Origin: Spirochaetaceae bacterium
Lineage (GTDB): Bacteria > Spirochaetota > Spirochaetia > Treponematales > Breznakiellaceae
Direction of reading: 5' to 3'
NCBI GenBank assembly: GCA_031284645.1
Contig: JAITXS010000100.1
Location: forward strand, 1-14,989
Length of the DNA stretch: 14,989 nt
Part shown: positions 8,122 through 14,989 of the stretch, in pieces
How positions within the stretch are numbered: the first letter of the stretch is position 1
Layout: every line of letters begins with the position of its first letter
Notes under the pieces: model-generated
The model's database searches: none
What the model was told of the DNA's origin: nothing
What the model saw: only the letters and a program-made list of their open reading frames with translations
Made by a program: the position numbers and the translations under genes

Positions 8122-9150
8122 TTAACCGTTCAGATTATCATAAAGACTGCTGTTTTTATCAAAGCTATGCTTAAAATCAAAATACATTCCGGCCCCCAGT
8201 GCGACACATTCAAGCGGATTTTCAGCAAGTATAACCGGAACGCCGGTTTCTTTTGACACAAGTTTTGGCAAGCCTTTTAAAAGCGACCCGCCGCCTGTCA
8301 TGACAATGCCTTGCTCAACAATATCAGCGGCTAATTCCGGCGGCGTCTGCCCAAGAGTGATCTTAATTTCATCAATGATCTGCGTGATAGGGTCTTTGAG
8401 CGCTTCCCGCACTTCAATAGAATCAATTTCAAGGCGTCGGGGAAGTCCGGTGATAGCATCCCCTCCTTTTATCTCAACCTTTTCGATTGTTTTATCCGGT
8501 GCGGCATTGCCTATCTCTATCTTCAGTTTTTCAGCCATTTGATCGCCAATAATGAGGTTATGGACACTTCGTACGTGTTTTATAATAGCTGCGTCGAATT
8601 CATCACCGCCAAGCCTGATCGCGTTTGAAACAACCATTCCACCGAGTGAAATGACTGAAATTTCCGTTGTGCCGCCGCCTATATCACAGATCATGTGTCC
8701 GGCAGGTTCTAAAATCGGAATTTTCGCCCCAATTGCAGCCGCGCGGCTTTCCTCAATGACCATAACTTCCCGCGCTCCTGCTTTATACGCACTTTCCTCG
8801 ACCGCGCGGCGTTCTACCTCTGTGATACACGAAGGAATACCGATTATCATTCTCGGCTTTATAAAACGGTAACGCGGCAGCGCTTTCGAAATAAAATGAC
8901 GAATCATTTTTTCGGTGGATTCCAAGTCAGCGATAACACCGTCACGCATCGGACGAATTGCAATGATATTTTCAGGTGTCCTGCACAACATACGTTTTGC
9001 TGCCTCGCCGACCGCCAACACTCTTTTTGTTCCGCGCTCAACAGCAACAACCGAAGGCTCATTTACGACAATGCCCCTTCCCCGAATAAAGATAAGTGTA
9101 TTGCAGGTACCTAAATCTATACCTATGTCCGATGATTGAATGCCAAACAT
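8122..9150 (-). CDS. mreB: Actin-like cell-shape protein MreB
   Basis: MreB forms membrane-bound ATP-dependent filaments that direct the elongation machinery. The 342 residues carry the actin-fold nucleotide motifs: phosphate-1 D12-LGTCNT, phosphate-2 D156-IGGGTTEIS, adenosine MTGGGSLLKG (284-293), and the region around catalytic E134 (IEESRAAAIGA). Cys16 takes the place of the Ala in the E. coli DLGTANT motif, next to the ATP phosphates. The length is normal. The ATG is preceded by a very strong GGAGGGG ribosome site, the best in the window, which fits high expression of the first gene of the operon. It is followed at close spacing by mreC, mreD, the PBP2 gene, rodA and the radical SAM gene. 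Confidence 0.98.
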   Translation of the reverse strand: MFGIQSSDIGIDLGTCNTLIFIRGRGIVVNEPSVVAVERGTKRVLAVGEAAKRMLCRTPENIIAIRPMRDGVIADLESTEKMIRHFISKALPRYRFIKPRMIIGIPSCITEVERRAVEESAYKAGAREVMVIEESRAAAIGAKIPILEPAGHMICDIGGGTTEISVISLGGMVVSNAIRLGGDEFDAAIIKHVRSVHNLIIGDQMAEKLKIEIGNAAPDKTIEKVEIKGGDAITGLPRRLEIDSIEVREALKDPITQIIDEIKITLGQTPPELAADIVEQGIVMTGGGSLLKGLPKLVSKETGVPVILAENPLECVALGAGMYFDFKHSFDKNSSLYDNLNG

Positions 9151-9152
9151 TG

Positions 9153-9159
9153 CCCCTCC
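9153..9159 (-). promoter_or_regulatory. Strong ribosome binding site of mreB
   Basis: On the minus strand GGAGGGG lies two bases before the mreB ATG at 9150. It fixes that start codon, and it is much stronger than the sites of the genes that follow. Confidence 0.8.
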
Positions 9160-9183
9160 GTTGTAATATCATCCGCTGGTGTA

Positions 9184-9376
9184 ATGCCCTGCGGCATACC
9201 ACGGAAATTATTAATAAAAAGCGAATAACCCATTGGGTTCCCTTGTTGTTCCGCAGCGCATCTCAAAAGCACGCCGCATCTATTTTGATTTCGCGGTATA
9301 AAACCGCATCGCAGAAAAATTCTCTTCCGCTATTAGCCCCGTCAATCCCCGCGATTTTGCATTACATCCTGCGGCA
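9184..9376 (-). repeat. Hairpin-rich intergenic element before mreB
   Basis: The 305-bp gap between the TPR gene and mreB holds no credible gene but has a run of short inverted repeats. They are ATGCC-CTGC-GGCAT (9184-9197, perfect), AACCC-ATT-GGGTT (9227-9239, perfect), GCAGCG paired with CGCCGC (9253-9277, one G-U pair in the minus-strand RNA), and GCGGT-ATAAA-ACCGC (9293-9307, perfect). A 9-base direct repeat, cctgcggca, flanks the block at 9188-9196 and 9368-9376. No T-run follows any stem, so these are not classical terminators. The layout could be a dispersed intergenic repeat, a structured mreB leader, or processing sites. I cannot tell from one copy. Confidence 0.5.
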
Positions 9377-9455
9377 AAGGAACATTCCGTTATTGGATCT
9401 AAATATCTCATCCCGGATTATTCTAGAACTGCACTCCCCTGTTTTCCTGTATACA

Positions 9456-10397
9456 CTAGGCGCTCAAGCGTGCCCTTGCCGGCTCAAAATTCGGATCAAG
9501 ATGTGAGGCCTTACGCCATTCTGCGCGCGCTCGATAATAATCATTCTGTACATAGTACAATTCACCTAACTCAAAATGAGCTTCAGCGCTATCGCCGCCT
9601 TCTTTTAAAACCGAGAGTATCTGCGTTTCCGCCTCTTTAAAATCGCCTGCATTCATCAAAATATCAGAAAGCATAAGACGTGCTGTGGATATTGTGTTGA
9701 AATCACGAGAAATTTCAAAAATTCGCATCAGGTAAGGACGGGCTATATCAGGCTCTTCAAGCTCAATATAGGAGCGGGCAATCGCCAGGAGCAAGATATC
9801 AGAAGTCTCTTTTTTTTCTTCTTCCTGATGTAATGCCTCGGAAAAAGCTTTGACGCTGGAGCGATAATCGCGAATTGAGGCATACGCAAGTCCGAGAAAC
9901 TGCGGGATATCTTCCGCTTTGTACGATTTTTCGGCTTCCTCAAGGTATTTTATACAAAGATCCGCATAAGAGGGGCCCTTATAGAAATAAGACTGACCCA
10001 ATACATATTTGATACGCGGGTCGTTTTCGCCCTGTTTGGTCAGTTGAGCCTTTCTTAATGCCCAGATTGCTCTATCCATATATGATATCATATCAAGATG
10101 ATTGATTTGGGCAAGGGCAAGCTGATACGAAGAAAAACCGTGAGCCATAAGCAGGAAAAAGTTCATGGGGGATTTTTCAAGCTCTTTTTCGCTTCTATCG
10201 AACACTTCTTTGTATGATCCGGTCTTCCATAATTCTAAAATAGCTCTATCATGAGATGCAAAAGTGCTTGTATTACCGGAAAAAAGTAGAAAACCGCCGC
10301 TTGAAAGCACAAGCACGGTAAAAACAAAGGTAATACGGATGATTTTCTTTCGTCGGAAACGAATTCGATAATCCGATCTTGAGTTTCGACTGATCAT
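9456..10397 (-). CDS. Membrane-anchored TPR-repeat protein
   Basis: The 313-residue protein starts with a basic tail (RIRFRRKK), then one membrane span or uncleaved signal (about 19-40), and then an alpha-helical region of about five degenerate TPR units (roughly 127-160, 164-197, 200-233, 236-266 and 270-303). The last unit has the clear TPR pattern (AEAHFELGELYYVQNDYYRA). There is no lipobox cysteine after the hydrophobic segment, so it is probably an inner-membrane protein with its TPR domain outside the cytoplasm. TPR domains bind partner proteins; no enzyme motif is visible. Its place just upstream of mreB suggests, without proving, a role in envelope assembly. It has its own likely promoter. 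The ATG at 10397 has no ribosome site and may be translated from a nearly leaderless message. Confidence 0.85.
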   Translation of the reverse strand: MISRNSRSDYRIRFRRKKIIRITFVFTVLVLSSGGFLLFSGNTSTFASHDRAILELWKTGSYKEVFDRSEKELEKSPMNFFLLMAHGFSSYQLALAQINHLDMISYMDRAIWALRKAQLTKQGENDPRIKYVLGQSYFYKGPSYADLCIKYLEEAEKSYKAEDIPQFLGLAYASIRDYRSSVKAFSEALHQEEEKKETSDILLLAIARSYIELEEPDIARPYLMRIFEISRDFNTISTARLMLSDILMNAGDFKEAETQILSVLKEGGDSAEAHFELGELYYVQNDYYRARAEWRKASHLDPNFEPARARLSA

Positions 10398-10405
10398 ACA
10401 CGTAT

Positions 10406-10434
10406 ATTAAACAGGATTACCTAAAAAAAATCAA
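10406..10434 (-). promoter_or_regulatory. Sigma-70-type promoter of the TPR gene
   Basis: On the minus strand TTGATT (10429-10434, 4 of 6 to consensus) is followed after exactly 17 bp by TTTAAT (10406-10411, 5 of 6). It lies 8 bases before the TPR ATG, so transcription would begin within one or two bases of the start codon. An eight-base T-tract begins inside the -35 and runs into the spacer. Confidence 0.5.
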
Positions 10435-10471
10435 GCTCTCACGGGTACCTCACGCTCTTACGGGTACTCAA
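10435..10471 (-). repeat. Two tandem imperfect 19-bp repeats directly upstream of the TPR promoter
   Basis: The plus strand reads gctctcacgggtacctcac (10435-10453) followed by gctcttacgggtactcaat (10454-10471), with a shared core ctct-acgggtac. The nearer copy abuts the -35 element of the TPR promoter. The position and 19-bp period (almost two helical turns) would suit a pair of activator sites on one DNA face. The binding protein is unknown, and a chance duplication remains possible. Confidence 0.5.
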
Positions 10472-10554
10472 TGAAAATATAAACTTCAGCTATAATAGTT
10501 CCTCAAAAGAATGGGAGATAAACGGACTGGTGGATGACCGGTCTCACTCAAGCT

Positions 10555-11958
10555 CTATTCTGGAGTATCTGCCTCGCTTTCGGGGCCCTCTTCATCCGGC
10601 GGCGTGTCTTTCAGGACATCATATTCATCGAGTTTTCTGTGCAGGGTTTTTCTGCCGATACCAAGTATTTTTGCTGTTTCAGTTTTGTTGTATTTTTGTG
10701 CGCTTAGTGTGTCGCGGATAATCAATTCTTCGGCTTTTTCAAGCGTTGTTCCCATCGGGATACGTATCCAGCCGTTTTCCGTTTCGGATTGTATGTTCGG
10801 GGGTAAATCATCTTCACAGATATGCCGTCCCTTTGCCATAACAACAGCGCTTTCCATGCAGTTCCGCAATTCACGGATATTGCCGGGCCAATCATAACTA
10901 TTTAAACGGGCCAAAACTTTTGCATCCAGACCGTTAATTTCTTTATTGTTTTCTGCCGCAAACGTTTTTAAAAATGAATTTATCAATAAGTAGAGGTCTT
11001 CTTTTCGTTCCCGCAGGGGCGGCACGGGTATGGCTACAACATTCAGGCGATAGTAAAGATCTTCTCTGAAATTCCCTTTGTCAATTTCCGCCTTGAGATC
11101 TTTGTTTGTCGCGGCAATTAACCTGATATCAATATCAACGGTCTCTTCTCCGCCGACCCGCTCGAATTTCCGTTCCTGTAAAACCCGTAATAGTTTAATT
11201 TGTATGTTTTGGTCGATTTCTCCGATTTCATCTAAAAACAACGTGCCCTCATGGGCAAGTTCGAATTTTCCCCTGCGCCTCCCCGATGCGCCGGTAAATG
11301 CGCCTTTTTCATGACCAAACAATTCGCTTTCTAAAAGGCTTTCGGCAAGAGCGGCGCAGTGTACTTTTATAAAAGGCTTGTCCTTACGCGGAGAAAGTTT
11401 TTGTATTGCGTTTGCGACTATTTCTTTACCAACCCCGGATTCGCCTGTAATTAAAATTGAAGCCCGTGTCGGAGCGGCCCTGCTTATTAAATCCATAACA
11501 CGATGCATTGCCACGCTGTCGCCGATTATCGCCTGTGACTGCTTATGCAGTTCAAGCTCTTTTTCTATCTGCTCGTGTTTTAATCTTCGTTCACGGTTGC
11601 CAAGAGCCCGCCTGACAATAAGGATAAGTCTGTCTAAATCCTGAATGGGCTTGGTAAGAAAATCCCATGCGCCTTCTTTCATGGCCTGGACAGCTTCTTT
11701 TACCGTGCCGTGTCCGGTTAGTACAATAACCGGTACTCCCGGGGTTTCGGATTTTATCCGTTTCAGGAATTCTTCTCCGGGCATACCGGGCATACGAAGA
11801 TCTGTAACAACAAGATCAATGTCACCTTTTTGGTATTTACGGTAGGCCTCATCCCCATCTTCAGCGGCTTCCACTTCGTAACCTTCCATTTTAAAAAGCT
11901 CGACAAGCCCGTTCCGAATGTTTTTTTCGTCATCAGCAATGAGTATTTTAAACTTCAT
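10555..11958 (-). CDS. NtrC-family sigma-54-dependent response regulator
   Basis: The 467-residue protein has three domains. The receiver (about 3-118) has acidic D9/D10, phosphoacceptor D53, T81 and K103. The AAA+ sigma-54 activation domain (about 142-375) has Walker A GESGVGKE (172-179), the sigma-54-contacting loop GAFTGA (219-224) intact, Walker B FLDE (241-244) and arginine-finger candidates R298 and R304. The C-terminal Fis-type helix-turn-helix (about 424-445) is followed by an acidic tail. It should be phosphorylated by the kinase encoded just upstream, assemble on enhancer sites and open promoters bound by RpoN. The ATG lies 13 bp after the kinase stop behind GGGAGA. It resembles the AtoC-annotated regulator of Treponema. 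Target genes are not evident here; I saw no clear GG-N10-GC sigma-54 promoter in the gaps. Confidence 0.95.
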   Translation of the reverse strand: MKFKILIADDEKNIRNGLVELFKMEGYEVEAAEDGDEAYRKYQKGDIDLVVTDLRMPGMPGEEFLKRIKSETPGVPVIVLTGHGTVKEAVQAMKEGAWDFLTKPIQDLDRLILIVRRALGNRERRLKHEQIEKELELHKQSQAIIGDSVAMHRVMDLISRAAPTRASILITGESGVGKEIVANAIQKLSPRKDKPFIKVHCAALAESLLESELFGHEKGAFTGASGRRRGKFELAHEGTLFLDEIGEIDQNIQIKLLRVLQERKFERVGGEETVDIDIRLIAATNKDLKAEIDKGNFREDLYYRLNVVAIPVPPLRERKEDLYLLINSFLKTFAAENNKEINGLDAKVLARLNSYDWPGNIRELRNCMESAVVMAKGRHICEDDLPPNIQSETENGWIRIPMGTTLEKAEELIIRDTLSAQKYNKTETAKILGIGRKTLHRKLDEYDVLKDTPPDEEGPESEADTPE

Positions 11959-11971
11959 GTTCTCCCTTTTT

Positions 11972-13153
11972 CTAGTTTAAGAGACGCCGCTGCCTCCGGG
12001 AAATAGGCAGGGTGATAATAAAAACGGTCCCCCGTCCTTCTCCGGATCTAAGTGCTATTTCTCCCTTATGTTCTTGTATGATTTTAAAAACAAGAGTGAG
12101 ACCGAGGCCGGTTCCCATATTTTTTGTCGTAAAGTAAGGCTCAAATATCTTTGCCTGATTTTCTTCACTGATACCGGAACCAGTATCACCAATACTTATC
12201 ACAACGCCGTTATCCGAGACTTCGGTTTTTATCGTAAGAATCCCGCCGGGAGACATGGCTTCAATTGCGTTTTTTACCAGATTTAAGAGCGCCTGTTTCA
12301 TGTAATGCCTGTCAAAATCGACAAGCGGAAGCTCATTCTGTAATTCGGATACACAAATAATGTGTAATTCATCAAGTTCGTACTGTACAAAACTGAGAAT
12401 ATCTCTTATCAGCGTGTTTATATTTCCCGAAACAAGTGTTAAATCCATAGGACGCACGGCGAAAAGAAAATCAACAACAATACGATTTAATCTGTCTATT
12501 TCCTCATTGAGAACAGAAAGATGATTGGCTATGTCCTCGTATGCCGGAGCAGCGTTGCTTTTTTCTTCATATTTTTTTTTGTCTTTCTCCAGAATTTTTT
12601 GTAAAAGGTGAATATGAATTGACATTGAGCCAAGAGGATTTTTTATTTCGTGCGCCACGCCGGCGGCTAATGTGGTGAGACTCGCAAGATTTTCCACACG
12701 GCGAATATTTTCCTCACGTGTTTTTTTTCCGGTTATATCCTCAACAATAATCAGTGAACCTATAACCTTATATTCTTTTACCAGAGGAAGTACATTAAAA
12801 TTTAAAAGACGGTTTGGCTTGTTTTTTGAGCTAAATAAAAACTCACGGTCTTCAACCCTGTCACCCGATGGCAGAGCCTGACAGAGAAAATCCTCTATGG
12901 CTTGATCTTTTATAAGAAACCATACCGGCTCGGCCCCCTCATCGTAGTCATCAATAAGAAGAAGATGTTCCGCACTTTTATTGGTAAGCAGTAATTTATG
13001 CTGTTCGTTACATACAAGAAGTCCAAGCGTAATGGAGTCAAGTATCGTTTTAAATCTGTCTATTTCTTCTATGGCATGAGTAAAAATGGAAAACGCCTGC
13101 TCTTGGCTTAATTTATTGAATTTTTGCAAGCTCCGTAATAGAAAATGTTTCAA
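11972..13153 (-). CDS. Soluble PAS-domain sensor histidine kinase
   Basis: The 393 residues have no membrane span, so the signal is probably cytoplasmic. A helical N-terminus leads into a PAS domain (about 34-140, DSITLGLLVCNEQHKLLLTN), then the dimerisation and phosphotransfer domain with H168-E in AAGVAHEIKNPLG. The ATPase domain has the N box with N295 (LVKNAIEAM), G1 D323-TGSG, F box FEPYFTT and G2 MGTGLGL (346-352). It autophosphorylates H168 and should pass phosphate to D53 of the activator encoded 13 bp downstream. The start is TTG at 13153, whose bases overlap the HolB stop (TTGA). It is supported by AGGAG seven bases upstream and by the absence of any suitable ATG at the N-terminus. 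This is a NtrB/AtoS-like kinase; the PAS ligand is unknown. Confidence 0.94.
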   Translation of the reverse strand: MKHFLLRSLQKFNKLSQEQAFSIFTHAIEEIDRFKTILDSITLGLLVCNEQHKLLLTNKSAEHLLLIDDYDEGAEPVWFLIKDQAIEDFLCQALPSGDRVEDREFLFSSKNKPNRLLNFNVLPLVKEYKVIGSLIIVEDITGKKTREENIRRVENLASLTTLAAGVAHEIKNPLGSMSIHIHLLQKILEKDKKKYEEKSNAAPAYEDIANHLSVLNEEIDRLNRIVVDFLFAVRPMDLTLVSGNINTLIRDILSFVQYELDELHIICVSELQNELPLVDFDRHYMKQALLNLVKNAIEAMSPGGILTIKTEVSDNGVVISIGDTGSGISEENQAKIFEPYFTTKNMGTGLGLTLVFKIIQEHKGEIALRSGEGRGTVFIITLPISRRQRRLLN

Positions 13154-14598
13154 ATTAAAGCTCCTGCGTTTGAAAACGATGCAATTAATTGCGATGCAAG
13201 GCGCTCTAGCGCAAGTTCAATCTGCTGATTATAGATTCCTGTGGCGGCCCTGCTTTCCTCCAGCGCTTTTTTGGCTGCTTCCCGGTATGCTATTGATAAA
13301 GTGCCGACCTCGCCCCGAAGACTTTCCAAAAGGAGCGCACAGATTTTTTCTAAAAAATTCCCGTATAAGCCGCGCGTCTCAAATTTCCCCGCGGCAAGGC
13401 GGACAGCGCCTACCATTGTTTTAATATCAGATGATGGTCTGCCGAATCCCGCATTTTCCGCGATAGGTGAGGTGTACTGACCTATCATAATTAACTCGGG
13501 AGGAATACGGGTTTGAGGATTTTTTTTACGTTGTGTCAGCACAACGCCTGCCGCAGCCGAGGCTAAAAAATACGCAGCGGCCGGATACAAGCTTTGTGCG
13601 GATACCGGAAGAAAAGTATCCAAATAAAGCGAAATCAGATTACTTTTTTTTACCGGTGCCGCTCTCTTTTTATGTTCTTGATCTTCGTGCTTATCACTGT
13701 CCGCCCGGTCAGGGTTTGAGTTTTCAGCCTGATTTTTAAGTTGTGAAATATAATTATCATCGTGAAATACGCGGCTTATAATATCAATTTCGCTCTCCGC
13801 ACTCCGCCTGGAAAATGAATAATTTCTTAATCGTGAAAGTATTGTCGGAAGCAGTGAATCCGGTTTTGAGGATGTAAGAATAATCGCTGCGCTCTCAGGC
13901 GGCTCTTCGAGAATTTTTAAAAGAGAATTCCGTGCCGAATCATTCATCTTTTCGGCGTTTTCAATGATTAAAATTTTCCGCCGGCCGTTTGGCGTTGTTC
14001 TAAGCCAGTAAGATGCATTTCGTATATGAGAGACGGGGATCGTTTCCGTTATTCCCTCAAGCTCTAATTTTTGGGCGTTTTCCACAATGGCGTTAAGAAT
14101 TTTTTCACGTTTTGCCTCTTCTTTTTTGCCCCCCTGGACAAGCGCCTCCATATTATCTTCTATGTCTTCGAGCGTTTTATTGAGTTTGCTTATCTTGCTT
14201 TCCCCTTCCCAAATAACAGGAGAAAATCGTAAAAGTAATTTTCTTACCGCTCGTTGAAAAAACATTTTCCGCTCGATCTTGTCCGGATCACGCAGAAAAA
14301 GTGTTTTCCCGGCGTTTATCTCGGCTTGAAAAACACGGGGGCCTATGCAGATCAAGTCCGGATGTGATAAATGTCGGTGATGTTCACAGGAAGGGCAGGA
14401 ACATCCCCAAAGAGCTGTTTTTTTTATATCAATGGTATCACTGGCTGTACAGGATAGAACCCGCGCTAATTCCAGCGCACTGCTTGCCTTTGCGCCTGCG
14501 ATTTCTCCGGCAAAGAGTATTGAAGGAGGAAGCGTATTTGCGGCCAAATCATTTTTTAATGTTTTAATGACAGGCTGCCCGATAATGTTTTCAAACAT
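13150..14598 (-). CDS. holB: DNA polymerase III delta' subunit homologue, enlarged
   Basis: Delta' is the rigid part of the clamp loader that opens and loads the sliding clamp. Recognisable elements are the N-terminal MFENIIGQPVIKTLKNDL, a P-loop-like segment GEIAGAKAS in which the usual Gly before Lys is Ala, cysteines for a zinc site (C51, C67, C69, C72, followed by HPDL), RRKILIIENAEKMNDSARNS, LLKILEEPPESAAIIL and ILSRLRNYSF. The last replaces the usual SRC motif with SRL. At 482 residues it is far longer than typical delta' (about 300-340). Extra segments are a charged helical insert (about 105-185) and an acidic, lysine-rich linker (about 285-320). I chose ATG 14598, seven bases after AAGGAG. 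A TTG directly upstream is in frame but too close. The gene overlaps CvpA upstream by 8 bp and the kinase downstream by 4 bp. Confidence 0.85.
   Translation of the reverse strand: MFENIIGQPVIKTLKNDLAANTLPPSILFAGEIAGAKASSALELARVLSCTASDTIDIKKTALWGCSCPSCEHHRHLSHPDLICIGPRVFQAEINAGKTLFLRDPDKIERKMFFQRAVRKLLLRFSPVIWEGESKISKLNKTLEDIEDNMEALVQGGKKEEAKREKILNAIVENAQKLELEGITETIPVSHIRNASYWLRTTPNGRRKILIIENAEKMNDSARNSLLKILEEPPESAAIILTSSKPDSLLPTILSRLRNYSFSRRSAESEIDIISRVFHDDNYISQLKNQAENSNPDRADSDKHEDQEHKKRAAPVKKSNLISLYLDTFLPVSAQSLYPAAAYFLASAAAGVVLTQRKKNPQTRIPPELIMIGQYTSPIAENAGFGRPSSDIKTMVGAVRLAAGKFETRGLYGNFLEKICALLLESLRGEVGTLSIAYREAAKKALEESRAATGIYNQQIELALERLASQLIASFSNAGALI
13161..13165 (-). promoter_or_regulatory. 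Ribosome binding site that selects the kinase TTG start
   Basis: AGGAG on the minus strand stands seven bases from the TTG at 13153 and lies inside the end of holB. It supports the non-ATG start, and coupling through the overlapping TTGA. Confidence 0.7.
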
Positions 14599-14989
14599 CA
14601 AGATTCTCCTTGAGATCTTCCACCGTCTGCCTTACCTTTTCAATATTCGGCGATAAGATACGATTTATCATGCTGCCGTGTAATATTTTCCCCCCATTGA
14701 CCAGTGGCTGTACCCGGATAATAAACAGGATAAAGCCAATGACAATAATTCCTTTGATAATTCCGAAGCCCAAGCCTAAAATTTTATCAGGGAGACCCAG
14801 ACCTACGCTTTGTATTATTTCCTTCAGCATGCCCCCCAGAATTTTTATCGCGATAAAAGCGATCAAAAACAAAGTGAAAAACGCCATTGCTTCAGGAATA
14901 TATGCTGTCCCGCTTAACATTTTTGTTCGTATAAATGCCGCGCCCTCACGATAAAATGAAAATGAAAATAAAAAACCGATAACAAGCCA
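14591..14989 (-). CDS. cvpA: CvpA-family membrane protein (N-terminus beyond window edge)
   Basis: The frame is open from the right edge of the window (first full codon TGG) to the TGA at 14591, giving 132 visible residues. An internal ATG at 14920 exists, but it sits after FSFYREGAAFIRTKML, in the middle of a hydrophobic segment series, so the true start lies outside. At least three membrane spans are visible (near the window edge, around AMAFFTLFLIAFIAIKIL, and GIIKGIIVIGFILFII). The amphipathic stretch LGLPDKILGLGFGIIKG between the last two is typical of CvpA. The C-terminal 35 residues are hydrophilic and probably cytoplasmic. CvpA proteins are needed for colicin V production in E. coli and for envelope stress tolerance elsewhere; their biochemical role is unsettled. 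The TGA overlaps the holB start by 8 bp. Confidence 0.82.
   Translation of the reverse strand, partial: WLVIGFLFSFSFYREGAAFIRTKMLSGTAYIPEAMAFFTLFLIAFIAIKILGGMLKEIIQSVGLGLPDKILGLGFGIIKGIIVIGFILFIIRVQPLVNGGKILHGSMINRILSPNIEKVRQTVEDLKENLDV
14606..14611 (-). promoter_or_regulatory. Ribosome binding site of holB
   Basis: AAGGAG on the minus strand is seven bases before ATG 14598 and only four before the in-frame TTG at 14601. This spacing favours the ATG. It lies within the last codons of the CvpA gene. Confidence 0.65.

Noticed and set aside
9317..9345. Possible mreB promoter TTGACG - 17 bp - GAATTT on the minus strand.
   Set aside because: The -35 is good, but the -10 matches consensus at only two positions and lies inside the repeat-like block.
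9280..9411. Minus-strand frame of 43 codons in the gap before mreB, followed by another of about 22 codons.
   Set aside because: No ribosome site and no recognised motif, and it lies across the hairpin repeats. A translated repeat element is more likely than a gene.
9096..9506. Plus-strand open frame of 136 codons spanning the mreB start, the hairpin region and the TPR gene end.
   Set aside because: It overlaps two real genes in antisense and has no protein-like pattern.
14591..14920. CvpA taken as a complete 109-residue protein from ATG 14920.
   Set aside because: The frame stays open to the window edge with further membrane-type sequence typical of CvpA, so the gene is truncated by the window.

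Overview
The window reads as spirochaete chromosome, most probably Treponema-like, of moderate GC. That rests on the gene order mreB-mreC-mreD-PBP2-rodA, the form of the MreB and RodA proteins, and the nearby NtrC-type two-component pair and CvpA/HolB genes. The order matches what I remember of Treponema; no search was possible, so the genus is inferred. Every supported gene lies on the minus strand, so transcription runs from high to low coordinates and is described that way here.

Layout, upstream to downstream. (1) 14989-10555 is one compact cluster: the C-terminal part of a CvpA-type membrane protein, a long DNA polymerase III delta' (HolB) homologue, a soluble PAS histidine kinase and an NtrC-type sigma-54 activator. 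Junctions are overlaps or 13 bases, and the kinase starts at TTG. (2) 10554-10398 is a regulatory gap with two tandem 19-bp repeats and a sigma-70-like promoter. (3) 10397-9456 is a membrane-anchored TPR protein. (4) 9455-9151 is a hairpin-rich stretch without a credible gene. (5) 9150-1046 is the cell-elongation operon mreB-mreC-mreD-PBP2-rodA, followed 2 bp later by a fused radical SAM/DUF2344 protein of unknown reaction. (6) 1045-816 holds what looks like a decayed DnaQ-family exonuclease. (7) 815-1 is a WYL-domain transcription factor cut by the window edge, the only accessory-looking gene.

Working together: MreB filaments, MreC, MreD, the RodA glycosyltransferase and the PBP2 transpeptidase form the elongasome that builds lateral peptidoglycan. 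The kinase/activator pair should drive sigma-54 promoters in response to a cytoplasmic signal. HolB belongs to the replicative clamp loader.

Most of the window is conserved core genome. I found no CRISPR array, IS element, tRNA or rRNA, and no clearly new multi-gene system. The points most worth a second look are the radical SAM/DUF2344 fusion tied to the elongasome operon, the hairpin array before mreB, the enlarged HolB and RodA, the tandem repeats before the TPR gene, and the exonuclease relic beside the WYL regulator.
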